Positions 24,156-33,117 are shown, counted from the first letter of the stretch. The stretch is 36,295 nucleotides of DNA from Pseudomonadales bacterium (GCA_019090385.1 JAHRWB010000126.1:1-36295); one strand, 5' to 3'. The notes: generated from the sequence alone by a model not told the origin. Numbers and translations are program-made.

Positions 24156-25145
24156 TTATCTAGTCGCGGCAATCGCGGCCGCCATCGTATCCGCGGTCAC
24201 AGCTTGTCTATCTTCACCCCAAGGCATAGGCATTAACACGGGATGTTCAATGCCGGCGTCGATATAGGATTTAACAAATCTTGTCACTTCAGAAGCCGAG
24301 CCAATAAAATCAATGGCCTGAATCATTTTTTCTGATACCGCTGCCAAGGCTCCATCTCTATCTTTTTCAGCATACTTGGCGCGCAGCTCTTCTATCTCAC
24401 TGGCAAAACCCGCCTGACTGAACATCTTTGCATATCCATCAGCCATGGCATAATTAAACAGATCTTTTCTTGCAGAATTCGCACTGCGCTCTATATCGCC
24501 TACGCAAGCATGAATGTATGCAAAGATCTTGGCATTACCTCCTTTACGAATCTGCGCAATAGAGGGCTCAACATGGGATACAGGTAAGTAATTGAGCAGC
24601 ACCCCATCAGCGATTTCACCCGCTAATTTCAACATCTGTGGATTTAGTGCCGCCATGACAATTTTAGGCTTCCGCTCCCCCAGACGCACCCCTAATCGAA
24701 ATCGTTTTACCTGAAAATAGTCTCCCTCAAAGGTGACTGATCCACCAGCGAAACACTCGCGCAATAGCGCCACATATTCACGCATCATACCAATTGGCTT
24801 GGTCGCTACAGGCTGCCCATGCTGACTAAGGATACCTGGTGCTGAAACACCTACGCCCAACCATATATCCACATCAGGGCTTAAAGACTGCAAGGTGGCA
24901 GCGGACATAGCTGTGAGGGTAGGTGTTCTCAACTGGATTGGAATAATGCCTGTACCCAAATCCAGTTTTGGCGCTGCGTGGGATACGGCACCTAGCAAAG
25001 TCATGGCATCTGTTCCCGTTGCCTCAACCGTCCAGAACGACCGGTACCCCAAATCTTGCGCTTGCTCCGCGATGGTTGTAACAGCACCGGGACCCAGTGC
25101 ACCCAAACTGCCAAAAGTAATACCCAGAGGGCTTGTATCTGCCAT
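24156..25145 (-). CDS. LLM-class flavin-dependent oxidoreductase
   Basis: Luciferase-like TIM-barrel protein of 329 aa. It opens with L-G-I-T-F-G-S and has the helix-strand pattern A-E-Q-A-Q-D-L-G-Y-R-S-F-W. It includes L-G-V-G-V-S-A-P-G-I, a phosphate-binding region seen in FMN or coenzyme F420 users. Members transfer hydride to or from F420, or are FMNH2-dependent monooxygenases; sequence by eye cannot separate the two. G-G-A, 12 bases before the ATG, is a modest ribosome site. It is first in a leftward pair with a GST and divergent from the alcohol dehydrogenase gene. Confidence 0.9.
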   Translation of the reverse strand: MADTSPLGITFGSLGALGPGAVTTIAEQAQDLGYRSFWTVEATGTDAMTLLGAVSHAAPKLDLGTGIIPIQLRTPTLTAMSAATLQSLSPDVDIWLGVGVSAPGILSQHGQPVATKPIGMMREYVALLRECFAGGSVTFEGDYFQVKRFRLGVRLGERKPKIVMAALNPQMLKLAGEIADGVLLNYLPVSHVEPSIAQIRKGGNAKIFAYIHACVGDIERSANSARKDLFNYAMADGYAKMFSQAGFASEIEELRAKYAEKDRDGALAAVSEKMIQAIDFIGSASEVTRFVKSYIDAGIEHPVLMPMPWGEDRQAVTADTMAAAIAATR

Positions 25146-25272
25146 AATATAATTCCGATATCCAAGATGCCTACAATTCTACCAGCAACCTGCACTGTCC
25201 GGGCAAGTCCATCGTCACCCCAAATACCCCGATTAACGAATAGATAATTTCTTAAAAATGCTGGCAAAGCGA

Positions 25273-25301
25273 TTGTGCATATCAGACAAACGTGTTTTAT
25301 T
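25273..25301 (+). promoter_or_regulatory. Candidate promoter of the alcohol dehydrogenase gene
   Basis: TTGTGC (25273-25278), 17-base spacer, TTTATT (25296-25301), 34 bases before the start codon. Both hexamers are imperfect matches to the sigma70 consensus. Confidence 0.3.
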
Positions 25302-25334
25302 TTCTTCTTTCATTCATTTCATTAGGAATTTCAG

Positions 25335-26429
25335 ATGTCTATATCCGCACGAGTCGCTGTGCTACCCCAAACTAAAGGCCCGCTTGAAATCATTGAGCTC
25401 GATTTACCCGAGCCGGGTCCTTACGACGTCATCGTCAAGCAATATGCAAGTGGGGTATGCCATAGCCAACTGCATCAAATGCACAGCCCACGCGCAGCCC
25501 CTCTACTCCTGGGCCATGAATCTACAGGTGTGGTTCTAAAAACTGGTTCCGAAGTCACGCACGTTAAAGAATCTGATACGGTGATGGTGACCTGGGTGCC
25601 CCGGGACGCCAAGCAGTCCTCTCGCTTCCCCAATATAGTGAATCTCACACTCCCGAATGGTACCTTGGCAACCTCTAGAAATGTCTTTACCTGGGCAGAC
25701 ATCGTAGTGGCTGACGAACAATTCGTGGTCAAGGTAGATCCAAACATCAATAGAGAAGTCACAGCGATCATTGGCTGCGCAGTCATGACTGGCGCTGGTG
25801 CAGTCGAAAATACAGCCCAGGTAAAAAGTGGCCAAAGTGTTGTCATTTTTGGCGTTGGTGGAGTGGGATTATCTGCTGTGGTCGCGGCTAAAACTATTGG
25901 TGCAAATCCAATTATCGCAGTGGATCTTGACGAAGAAAAATTGAAATTTGCCAAGCGATTTGGTGCAACGCATACCATTAATGCTGCCGACGGCGACCCT
26001 GTGCCAAAGATTCATGCATTAACCAGCCACAAAGACAAACGTAATATTATGGGCATGCCTGTTACAGGTGCCGATTTCGCCTTCGACTGCATCGGCAGAA
26101 AACAAACCATGGAACAGATAGTTGCTGCATCCCGAAGCGGTTTTTTTGGTGCTGAACCCGGCGGAACTGCCGTATTGGTAGGGGTACCGCAAACCAGCGT
26201 CGAACTGAATGCAACAGATATTCTGATCAACGAAAAGAAATTTATTGGCAGCATAGGGGGTAGCTGCTGCCCGGATCGCGACTTCAGTAAATATCTGGAC
26301 TGGTACGACAAAGGTTTACTGGATCTGGACTCGATGGTAACTGAGCGCTTTGGTCTGGATCAGATTAATGAGGCCACAACTGCGCTAGATAACGGAGAAA
26401 TTGCTGGCCGAGCCATTTTGGTATTTTAA
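25335..26429 (+). CDS. Medium-chain zinc-type alcohol dehydrogenase lacking the structural zinc site
   Basis: MDR-family alcohol dehydrogenase of 364 aa. The catalytic zinc ligands are in place: Cys42 (V-C-H-S), His61-Glu62 (G-H-E) and Cys148 (G-C-A-V-M-T-G). The Rossmann motif G-V-G-G-V-G is at 173-178, with an Asp at the end of beta 2 (V-D-L-D) that favours NAD. The four-cysteine structural-zinc lobe expected after residue 88 is absent: W-V-P-R-D-A-K leads into a loop without cysteine. Relatives oxidise primary alcohols or act as formaldehyde/glutathione dehydrogenases. It stands alone, divergent from the LLM gene and facing a terminator. Confidence 0.92.
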   Translation: MSISARVAVLPQTKGPLEIIELDLPEPGPYDVIVKQYASGVCHSQLHQMHSPRAAPLLLGHESTGVVLKTGSEVTHVKESDTVMVTWVPRDAKQSSRFPNIVNLTLPNGTLATSRNVFTWADIVVADEQFVVKVDPNINREVTAIIGCAVMTGAGAVENTAQVKSGQSVVIFGVGGVGLSAVVAAKTIGANPIIAVDLDEEKLKFAKRFGATHTINAADGDPVPKIHALTSHKDKRNIMGMPVTGADFAFDCIGRKQTMEQIVAASRSGFFGAEPGGTAVLVGVPQTSVELNATDILINEKKFIGSIGGSCCPDRDFSKYLDWYDKGLLDLDSMVTERFGLDQINEATTALDNGEIAGRAILVF

Positions 26430-26468
26430 TCACGGTTTATTGGAAAGAAAAATAAGCTGCAAAAGTAA

Positions 26469-26498
26469 AGGGTGAATGCCCTATCGCGCATTCACCCT
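26469..26498. terminator. Strong bidirectional terminator hairpin
   Basis: AGGGTGAATGC (26469-26479) and GCATTCACCCT (26488-26498) form an 11-bp perfect stem with an 8-base loop. On the minus strand it is followed by a T-rich run (TTTACTTTT). It sits between the converging alcohol dehydrogenase and MFS genes. Confidence 0.65.
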
Positions 26499-26515
26499 AG
26501 CTACATTTCACCCCG

Positions 26516-26542
26516 CCCAGCACTTTTACTCCCAGCACTTTT
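26516..26542. repeat. Two tandem copies of CCCAGCACTTTT
   Basis: The 12-base unit occurs at 26516-26527 and 26531-26542, a 15-base period. It lies in the converging gap after the MFS gene, next to the terminator hairpin. It is probably a small duplication without function. Confidence 0.6.
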
Positions 26543-26593
26543 GATTACAGATCAGGGTCCAACCGGTACTTCTACCCGCTAACACGCCTCCAA

Positions 26594-27868
26594 CTATCCA
26601 GCATTTAGCAGTGGCTCTTCATTGGGGTGGCGAGGGGGGCGCATAAACAAAACGAGTACAACCGGAATTACCGAAATCACTGCGTATCCTAAAAACACGC
26701 CGGTATAACTCTGACTATAATCAAACACGTACCCTGCTAACACCGATGCTGTGGCAGCAAAAGGTGTCAGGATCAGATGCACGATGCCAATGGTCCTGGC
26801 ATAACTGTAGGCACCAAAATAGTTAGCGACCAATGCCGGTAACGCCACAACTGTTGCACCATTGCCAATACCAAAAAGTATGGAGTAAACATAAACCATC
26901 CTGGCTGAATCCGTATAGTTCAAAATTGCTATACCAAGTAATTCTATAGCGAGTCCACCAGCCAATAAAAAACGTGGGTCGAATCGATCCCCCGTAGCCC
27001 CGGCAAATAATCGCCCACCGGTACTGAATAACCCCACTATGCCTACTGCAGAACCCGCCACGACAGGATTCAGCCCCTGATCGAGTAAGTGGATAACAGA
27101 TTGACTAGCATTCAACGCCAGCCCAATTCCAGCCAGGCCAGCCGCCAGGACAATAGTCCACAGCGCCACTGTGCGATACGCCTCACCCGTAGTCCATTGA
27201 GCAGTGGATTGATATACCCCGGATGAAATTTTCACTTTTTCGGCGTCACCGGTTTCCTCCACAGCAATGCTCGGATCTATACCATCAGCAAAGGTGCCCA
27301 CATCGGAAGGATGATCCCGCACAAACAACAACACAATCACAGAGCCGATACCCGCACAAGCGGCAGTTACCAGCCATGCAATACGCCAGTCACCAGTACT
27401 TTCTATCAGATATGCAATGGCGGGTGCCGCTATAAAAGCACCAAAACCACCCATTGAGAGAAACAGTCCCATGGAAATTGCCCGCCGCTTAGAAAACCAA
27501 TCCGTTAACAATTGGGTGCCCGGAACCATTGACTGAAGAGATATCCCCAAACCAACAATCGCGATTCCCAAATAAAACTGATTTAGCGTATCGGTAAAAT
27601 AAATCACAATGGAACCAAGCGCGCTTAATAAACCACCAATAGCCAGTGTGTTGCGTGCACCAACCCGGGCCAACACCATGGCAGCCACCAATGCACCCAC
27701 GCCAAAGGTCAGCGCCAGTATAGCGTGACCAACGCTGGCTCCACCTCGTGTCCAGCCGAGGTCCAGTATCATCGTCGGCAGAACAACAGCAAATGAATAA
27801 AAAACTACGCCGACTGACAAAAAATAAACCGCACACAACGCTCCAAGCACCCGCCAACCGTAAAACAT
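26594..27868 (-). CDS. MFS transporter (monocarboxylate/oxalate-formate antiporter-like)
   Basis: Twelve-helix major facilitator of 424 aa. It opens G-W-R-V-L-G-A, as many MFS carboxylate carriers of the MCT/OFA type do. Between helices 2 and 3 it has A-R-V-G-A-R-N-T, a form of the conserved MFS loop. A longer cytoplasmic loop lies near 190-230. The start is the ATG at 27868, with GGGAG 6 bases upstream; the frame also opens with a TTG one codon earlier. It begins 18 bases after the TPP enzyme stop, so the two are co-transcribed. It probably imports an organic acid that the TPP enzyme or its partners use (inference). Confidence 0.92.
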   Translation of the reverse strand: MFYGWRVLGALCAVYFLSVGVVFYSFAVVLPTMILDLGWTRGGASVGHAILALTFGVGALVAAMVLARVGARNTLAIGGLLSALGSIVIYFTDTLNQFYLGIAIVGLGISLQSMVPGTQLLTDWFSKRRAISMGLFLSMGGFGAFIAAPAIAYLIESTGDWRIAWLVTAACAGIGSVIVLLFVRDHPSDVGTFADGIDPSIAVEETGDAEKVKISSGVYQSTAQWTTGEAYRTVALWTIVLAAGLAGIGLALNASQSVIHLLDQGLNPVVAGSAVGIVGLFSTGGRLFAGATGDRFDPRFLLAGGLAIELLGIAILNYTDSARMVYVYSILFGIGNGATVVALPALVANYFGAYSYARTIGIVHLILTPFAATASVLAGYVFDYSQSYTGVFLGYAVISVIPVVLVLFMRPPRHPNEEPLLNAG

Positions 27869-27886
27869 CAACTACTCCCGTATTTA

Positions 27887-29524
27887 TTATTTATTATCTT
27901 TCGGCATGATTGACATTTCCATGGGCGCAAAATGCTCCATATCTATATCGATAAGGTAAGGACCTTTCCCCGCCATGGCAGTATCAAAGGCCGACTCAAA
28001 TTCAGCCACATTTTGCACGCGCTCACCCGGCACGCCCATACTATTGGCCATTTCTACAAACGCCACTTTATGGAAATCAGTCTCATTAATACGTCCGAAT
28101 CGCATATCCTGCAGCCAACGCAAAACACCATAGCCTGAATCATTAAAAATACAGATAATCAGGGGCACCTGATATTGTGCAGCAGTGGCCAACTCCGTTG
28201 CGTGAAACATAAAACCGCCATCGCCATGAATAATGACCGTTTTTTTACCGCTACCGACGGCGGCACCTAAACTCATCGGGAAACCCGGCCCGATAGCGCC
28301 CGATGTAGGGCTAATAGAAGTCCTTGGCTCGTAAATAGGGAACTGCTGATTGCCCCAATTATATGCGGAAACCGTCTGGTCGCGTGCAAACACGCTATCA
28401 CGTGGTAACTTTGCACGAATAGCATCCATAACCCGTGGCCAGTCTTCTCCAAGGCGGCTTCGCATGGCTTTGCGAACACCATCCCGGGCTTCCCAGATTA
28501 CTTCGTTAAATTGCCCGTCATTGGGAGTGACTTCCTGCAACCCGGAATTAATAGCCTGCAGTGCCGCTTTGGCATCCGCTTGCACCGCCACATGGACCTT
28601 GTGAGTACGGCCAATCATATTCCCGTCTATATCAATCTGAATCATCTCGCCAGGCGGTGTTTGAGCCTGAAATTGCCCATCTACACCAACAGCAAATTTT
28701 GTTCCAACAGCTATGGTGAGGTCCGCTGCCTGTATAGCATTGTATATACCCGCGCTATTATAATAATTGCCCACACAACGCTGATGATCTTCTGCAATAA
28801 CGCCACGACCATCCACAGTCGTGACAATGGGACAATCCAGTTTCTCTGCCAGCGCCTGAAGCTCCTTGCTGGCCTCGGCAGCAATGACACCACCACCCGC
28901 CACTATAATACGGCGCGTGCTGCCCTTAATTTTATCCACCGCAGCATCAATTTGATTGTCAGCGGGTGACATTCCCGCAACCGGCGGATAACTGAAAGTT
29001 TGGGCGTCGGTGGCTGCGTATTGTAAATCAATGGGAATCTCCAAAGCACCCGGTGCAGGCCGACCGGTAAACATATCGTTTATAACTGAACTAAAGGCAG
29101 CACCCAATTGTGAAATATCGCGCGGACTCTCCACACGCCGACACACCGTGGAGAGCATAGCCACCTGATTTTCTGCTTCATGCACATAAGCGAGTCCCTT
29201 ACCATAGAAGGCGGTTTCTGCCTGACCGGTAATGACCATTACTCGGGAAGATCCATACTGAGCCTCATACAATCCGGTTACCGTATTGGAAGTCCCGGGT
29301 CCGGTGGATGCAATCATGACCCCCAATTTACCCGTTACTCGCGCGTAACCATCTGCAGCGTGTGTACCTGCCTGTTCGTGCCGCACATCGATAATCGACG
29401 TTTTACCTAAGCGATTAATCGCATCGATAATTGGCATATTGTGGATACTAACAATTCCAAACACGTGTTCCACACCAAGCTGTGCCAGTCCGTCGGCTAT
29501 GAGGTCTGCACCGGTATAACTCAT
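27887..29524 (-). CDS. Acetolactate-synthase-like TPP enzyme
   Basis: TPP enzyme of 545 aa, closer to the acetolactate synthase/glyoxylate carboligase/oxalyl-CoA decarboxylase branch than the other two in the window. The activating Glu50 is in V-R-H-E-Q-A-G-T-H-A-A-D-G-Y-A-R. S-T-G-P-G-T-S-N lies at 73-80. G-D-G-G-F-M-F at 434-440 runs to N-D at 461-462 for TPP/Mg binding. No small regulatory subunit gene is present, which speaks against a biosynthetic acetolactate synthase. AGGA is 3 bases upstream of the ATG. It is first in an operon with the MFS carrier. Confidence 0.92.
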   Translation of the reverse strand: MSYTGADLIADGLAQLGVEHVFGIVSIHNMPIIDAINRLGKTSIIDVRHEQAGTHAADGYARVTGKLGVMIASTGPGTSNTVTGLYEAQYGSSRVMVITGQAETAFYGKGLAYVHEAENQVAMLSTVCRRVESPRDISQLGAAFSSVINDMFTGRPAPGALEIPIDLQYAATDAQTFSYPPVAGMSPADNQIDAAVDKIKGSTRRIIVAGGGVIAAEASKELQALAEKLDCPIVTTVDGRGVIAEDHQRCVGNYYNSAGIYNAIQAADLTIAVGTKFAVGVDGQFQAQTPPGEMIQIDIDGNMIGRTHKVHVAVQADAKAALQAINSGLQEVTPNDGQFNEVIWEARDGVRKAMRSRLGEDWPRVMDAIRAKLPRDSVFARDQTVSAYNWGNQQFPIYEPRTSISPTSGAIGPGFPMSLGAAVGSGKKTVIIHGDGGFMFHATELATAAQYQVPLIICIFNDSGYGVLRWLQDMRFGRINETDFHKVAFVEMANSMGVPGERVQNVAEFESAFDTAMAGKGPYLIDIDMEHFAPMEMSIMPKDNK

Positions 29525-29553
29525 GTTCCTAGCCTACTGGCAGGAAGCACCGT

Positions 29554-29559
29554 ATTATA
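29554..29559 (-). promoter_or_regulatory. Consensus -10 element upstream of the TPP/MFS operon
   Basis: The minus strand reads TATAAT at 29559-29554, within TACTATAAT. It would start transcription about 20 bases before the TPP gene start. No good -35 hexamer is seen at 16-18 bases, so it may need an activator. Confidence 0.4.
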
Positions 29560-29701
29560 GTATTTTGCCGAATCGTCGTACCACATTGTCCATCTCCGAG
29601 AAATTCTAGATCGCCTGACTATCCGACCCACGCACCACTATGTCAACCCAAGGTGCATCGAAATAACTCTGAATGGCATAAACCAGGAGATTTGGTCCGC
29701 T

Positions 29702-30589
29702 ATGACACAAAATTTTTTAACCGTTGATAAGGATTTTAGGCTAGCCATTGTGGGTGATTTGCACACCCACTGGGATCATATCGATCTAGCGCAATTCGCC
29801 CGCGCAAACTACGACTTGCTTTATTTCACCGGTGATCTGGGAGGCGGCACACCCGACAGCACGCTTCGAATAGCCCAGTCCATTGCCCAGTTAAACCAAC
29901 CCGCTCTGGTTATGCCGGGAAATAATGACACGGGGGATATTCACCAGCTAGCAGCTGAACTCACCCATCAGAACGGTATGAATCGCCTTTTATCCATCAC
30001 CAAAGGAACTGAGAATACTCAAAATCCCATCTCCCTTTGCGGATACAGTCAGCATCGAATTAATACGCCGCACACCGATATCGGTCTAATAGCTGCCAGA
30101 CCACACAGTATGGGAGGAGTGTCACTGTCATTTCCAGAATACATGGAAGCAACCTATGGCATTAGCACGCTCGAACAGTCCACTCAGCGTCTGATTGATT
30201 TAGTGGATAATACGGATACTGAGAATTTAATTTTTCTGGCACACAATGGTCCCCAGGGACTTGGCCAGGAGCCACAGGATATGTGGGGCTGCGACTTCAA
30301 AGAGAACGGCGGCGACTGGGGCGACCCGGATCTCACCGACGCCATTTTCTACGCCAGGGAAAAGGGTAAAAAAATATTAGCCGTCATTGGCGGGCACATG
30401 CATCTACGCACCAAACAAGGTCATGAGCGGCCCTGGAAGACAACCATTGGAGATACGCTGTATATCAATGCGGCCAAAGTACCCAGAATCTTTCAAAGTA
30501 AAGAGGACGTTCATCGCCACCATATCTTAATGACCATCAACGAACAGGGAATTCAGATAGAGGAAAAACTGATCCCAGAATACGGTTGA
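29702..30589 (+). CDS. Metallophosphoesterase, TIGR04168-like
   Basis: Calcineurin-fold phosphoesterase of 295 aa. Metal motifs in order: G-D-L-H (18-21), G-D-L-G-G (44-48), G-N-N-D (73-76, Asn for the usual His), A-H-N-G-P-Q-G-L-G and G-G-H-M-H. The G-D-W-G-D-P-D-L region before the last motif is what I recall of the TIGR04168 family, described mainly from cyanobacteria and plants; this placement needs a profile search. AGGAG lies 12 bases before the ATG. It is divergent from the TPP/MFS operon and converges with the TerB-like gene. The substrate is unknown; a link to the catabolic genes is not evident. Confidence 0.88.
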   Translation: MTQNFLTVDKDFRLAIVGDLHTHWDHIDLAQFARANYDLLYFTGDLGGGTPDSTLRIAQSIAQLNQPALVMPGNNDTGDIHQLAAELTHQNGMNRLLSITKGTENTQNPISLCGYSQHRINTPHTDIGLIAARPHSMGGVSLSFPEYMEATYGISTLEQSTQRLIDLVDNTDTENLIFLAHNGPQGLGQEPQDMWGCDFKENGGDWGDPDLTDAIFYAREKGKKILAVIGGHMHLRTKQGHERPWKTTIGDTLYINAAKVPRIFQSKEDVHRHHILMTINEQGIQIEEKLIPEYG

Positions 30590-30629
30590 GCGATTACACA
30601 AACCCAATGTAAATACCAACATCAACTGG

Positions 30630-31136
30630 CTATTCAATGCGTTGCAGAATATTTCGACAGCGCTTCAAAGAAACGCCATACCATTCGGCAATAGATTCAA
30701 TCAAAGACAACTCCTGCTCAGCTACATGATTATCTGCTACGGCAACGGCAGCGGCCAGGGTAAAAGCTATTTCACGATCCTGACGATTCGCACATAATTT
30801 TGCTCCGATTGTCTGCAAACGAAACTCTACTCCTTGCTCGGCGGCAGAAATCTCGTATCCAGCCAGCATACTATCCAGGATCCCTGCTTCCAGTATGCCG
30901 TCTGTAAGCAACAACAGTGCACCTATAATGGCCTCCCGTTCGGACTCCATCGAGCTACCATCAGCCAGCATAGTCAAACACATGGTTTCAGCAAAGGGGG
31001 ACACTCTGTCAATTGATGCCTGCAACCTCTCACTGACGTGCTGTTCACCCACTCCAGGCGATTGCTGCAACCGACCGCCTTCAATCAATGCATCGCGCAA
31101 GCGCCTTATGGTTTGGGTGTCGATATCTAGACTCAT
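30630..31136 (-). CDS. TerB-like (tellurite-resistance-type) helical protein
   Basis: Protein of 168 aa with two halves of a TerB-like fold. M-L-A-D-G-S-S-M-E-S-E-R-E-A occurs near 55-68 and A-V-A-D-N-H-V-A-E-Q-E-L near 131-142, both matching the acidic D-G/D-x...E pattern thought to bind metal ions. No transmembrane segment or signal peptide is seen. Family members occur in stress and membrane-surveillance systems, but stand-alone copies are widespread and uncharacterised. No other ter gene is here. It has no strong ribosome site. It converges with the phosphoesterase gene and is divergent from the crotonase operon. Confidence 0.8.
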   Translation of the reverse strand: MSLDIDTQTIRRLRDALIEGGRLQQSPGVGEQHVSERLQASIDRVSPFAETMCLTMLADGSSMESEREAIIGALLLLTDGILEAGILDSMLAGYEISAAEQGVEFRLQTIGAKLCANRQDREIAFTLAAAVAVADNHVAEQELSLIESIAEWYGVSLKRCRNILQRIE

Positions 31137-31216
31137 AAAAATTCAACCGCATTAGGTATTAAGCTTCTGACACAATCATTATCCGGACGGTGCCCAAGCC
31201 AGATTTTTTTACTGCC

Positions 31217-31246
31217 GTGACAAGCCCTGTAAAGAAGGTTTATATT
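31217..31246 (+). promoter_or_regulatory. Candidate promoter of the crotonase-LLM-CobW-monooxygenase run
   Basis: GTGACA (31217-31222), 18-base spacer, TATATT (31241-31246). Each hexamer matches consensus at 5 of 6 positions. The leader before the crotonase start would be about 110 bases. Confidence 0.35.
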
Positions 31247-31361
31247 TCCTCAGACATTTTAACGCCAATTCGAATATAACCGGGTAAGCACCTCAGTCAT
31301 CAGCACTCGAAAATCAGCAACTCAATGTTGGCACAAGATATTACCCCAAAAGGAGATTCCT

Positions 31362-32153
31362 TTGAGCGAAAATAACGACGATATTGTGTTATACGAAGTG
31401 AACAACCATGTCGCAACTATCACTCTCAACCGACCGCACAGGCGCAACGCACTGTCCATTGAATCCTTCGCCACACTAAACAAGTTATTCAAAGAGATTG
31501 ACGCAGATGAAAACGTGCGTGTTGCCATCCTCACTGGCAGCGACTGTGGCACTTTCTGTTCCGGCATGGACATGAAAGAGGCCGCAGAAATGCGAGCAAA
31601 AGGTGGCGGTGATGTGATGAGTAAAATCGGGGACACCTCCTTCGCTAGTCTGCGCAATATCAAGACACCACTTATTGCCGCCATTAATGGACATGCGCCT
31701 GCTGGAGGCATGATGCTGTCACTCAACTGTGACCTGCGCGTAGCTGTCGAAACCGCCACACTGGCCATTACAGAAGTACACCGCGGTCGTGGCTCTCCCT
31801 GGGCCATGCCCTTATTCTGGGCAATGCCCCAATCACTGATCGAAGAACTAACCCTGGTTGGCGACCCCATGCCAATTAAGCGATTTTATGATGTTGGCTA
31901 TATAAACTATCTTGAACCCACGGTTGAAAAGATGATGCAAAGAGCCCATGCACTTGCCGATCGCATTGCCAGTGCCGCACCGCTATCAGTGGAAGCCGCA
32001 AAACTCAGTGCCATGGCGGCTATGGACCTGGTTACCCGCGAAGCACTGAAAGAGGCCAGCCGTTTACATGAAAAAGCCTATCAAAGTGAGGATGCCATTG
32101 AAGGCCCCAAGGCCTTTGCAGAAAAGCGGCCTCCTGTTTGGAAGGGTCGGTAA
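31362..32153 (+). CDS. Enoyl-CoA hydratase/isomerase family protein, TTG start
   Basis: Crotonase-fold protein of 263 aa. F-C-S-G-M-D-M-K and A-P-A-G-G-M-M supply the oxyanion hole. By eye the position of rat hydratase Glu164 keeps a Glu (A-I-T-E-V-H), while Glu144 is Met. That makes it the only one of the three crotonases here retaining a catalytic glutamate. The start is TTG at 31362 with AGGAG 7 bases upstream; no ATG in this frame fits as well. It opens a rightward run with the LLM oxidoreductase (106-base gap), CobW and monooxygenase genes. Confidence 0.92.
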   Translation: MSENNDDIVLYEVNNHVATITLNRPHRRNALSIESFATLNKLFKEIDADENVRVAILTGSDCGTFCSGMDMKEAAEMRAKGGGDVMSKIGDTSFASLRNIKTPLIAAINGHAPAGGMMLSLNCDLRVAVETATLAITEVHRGRGSPWAMPLFWAMPQSLIEELTLVGDPMPIKRFYDVGYINYLEPTVEKMMQRAHALADRIASAAPLSVEAAKLSAMAAMDLVTREALKEASRLHEKAYQSEDAIEGPKAFAEKRPPVWKGR

Positions 32154-32259
32154 GTTTCATGCATCGCATGCACACCTGGCATTCTGCCAAATTAATGTGT
32201 CGGGCTCAGCATCGATCTGTCCACACTAAAAATACTGAATATCCACAATAGGAGTTGTT

Positions 32260-33117
32260 ATGAGAATCGGTTGTCAAATAGCTTTCAATGAAACAACAAG
32301 CCCACAATATATTGCCGAGGCAGGCGCCCTGCTGGAAGAGCTGGGCTTTGATTCTATCTGGGTCCCTGAACACGTATTATTTTTTCCAGAATATACATCT
32401 AAGTACCCTTATTCTCCAGATGGCAAAATCAGCGGAAATCCCAAGGGTATGTTGGACCCTTTGCTCGCCTTAACTTTCATCGCGGCATCTACCCGTAATA
32501 TCAAGCTTTGTACGGGGATATGCCTTGTACCTCAAAGAAACCCCGTTTATACCGCCAAACAAGTATCTGATCTGGACTTCCTATCCGGTGGCCGGTTCGA
32601 ATTCGGCATTGGCATTGGCTGGCAAAAAGAAGAATTTGAAGCCCTCGGTGTACCATGGGCAGACCGGGCGGGACGAACCCGTGAATGCATAGAAGTCATG
32701 AAAACCCTCTGGTGCGATGAAATATCCTCTCACGAGGGGCAATACTTTCACCTGAAACCGGCCTACCAATATCCCAAACCCGTACAGAAACCCCACCCAC
32801 CGCTAATTTTTGGGGGTGAAAGCAAGGCCGCTCTAAAGCGCGTAGCAACTTTGGGACAGGGCTGGTATGGCTTTAACATGACACCCGAAGGACTTGAAAA
32901 GAACCTTGAAAGTCTGACTGATTTGCTATCAAAAGAAGGCCGCAAATTGGAAGATATACACATCTATTTATCTCCGGCCCGGGAAGCATCCAACTCCGAC
33001 GACCTTAAAACATTTTCTCAAATGGGCGTCGACCAAGTCATTTTGCCCGTATTTGCCCGAGATAAGGACAAATTGCGCGAACGGGCATTGAGAACCCTGC
33101 AACTGGCAAACAGCTGA
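32260..33117 (+). CDS. LLM-class F420-type oxidoreductase (TIGR03619-like)
   Basis: Luciferase-like monooxygenase family protein of 285 aa. Visible family elements are L-G-F-D-S-I-W-V-P-E-H (34-44), the L-C-T-G-I strand, L-S-G-G-R-F-E-F-G-I-G-I-G-W, and P-P-L-I-F-G-G-E-S near 185. This arrangement is what I know from TIGR03619, predicted to use coenzyme F420. No F420 biosynthesis gene is in the window, so FMN remains possible. GGAG is 6 bases before the ATG. The CobW-like gene follows after 18 bases. It differs from the LLM protein at 24156-25145 in length and motifs. Confidence 0.92.
   Translation: MRIGCQIAFNETTSPQYIAEAGALLEELGFDSIWVPEHVLFFPEYTSKYPYSPDGKISGNPKGMLDPLLALTFIAASTRNIKLCTGICLVPQRNPVYTAKQVSDLDFLSGGRFEFGIGIGWQKEEFEALGVPWADRAGRTRECIEVMKTLWCDEISSHEGQYFHLKPAYQYPKPVQKPHPPLIFGGESKAALKRVATLGQGWYGFNMTPEGLEKNLESLTDLLSKEGRKLEDIHIYLSPAREASNSDDLKTFSQMGVDQVILPVFARDKDKLRERALRTLQLANS

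Noticed and set aside
27887-29524. Biosynthetic acetolactate synthase (ilvB/ilvI)
   Set aside because: No small regulatory subunit or other branched-chain amino acid gene is adjacent; it is paired with an MFS transporter instead.
30630-31136. Tellurite resistance locus
   Set aside because: Only a single TerB-like protein is present; no terC, terD, terE or terZ-like genes.
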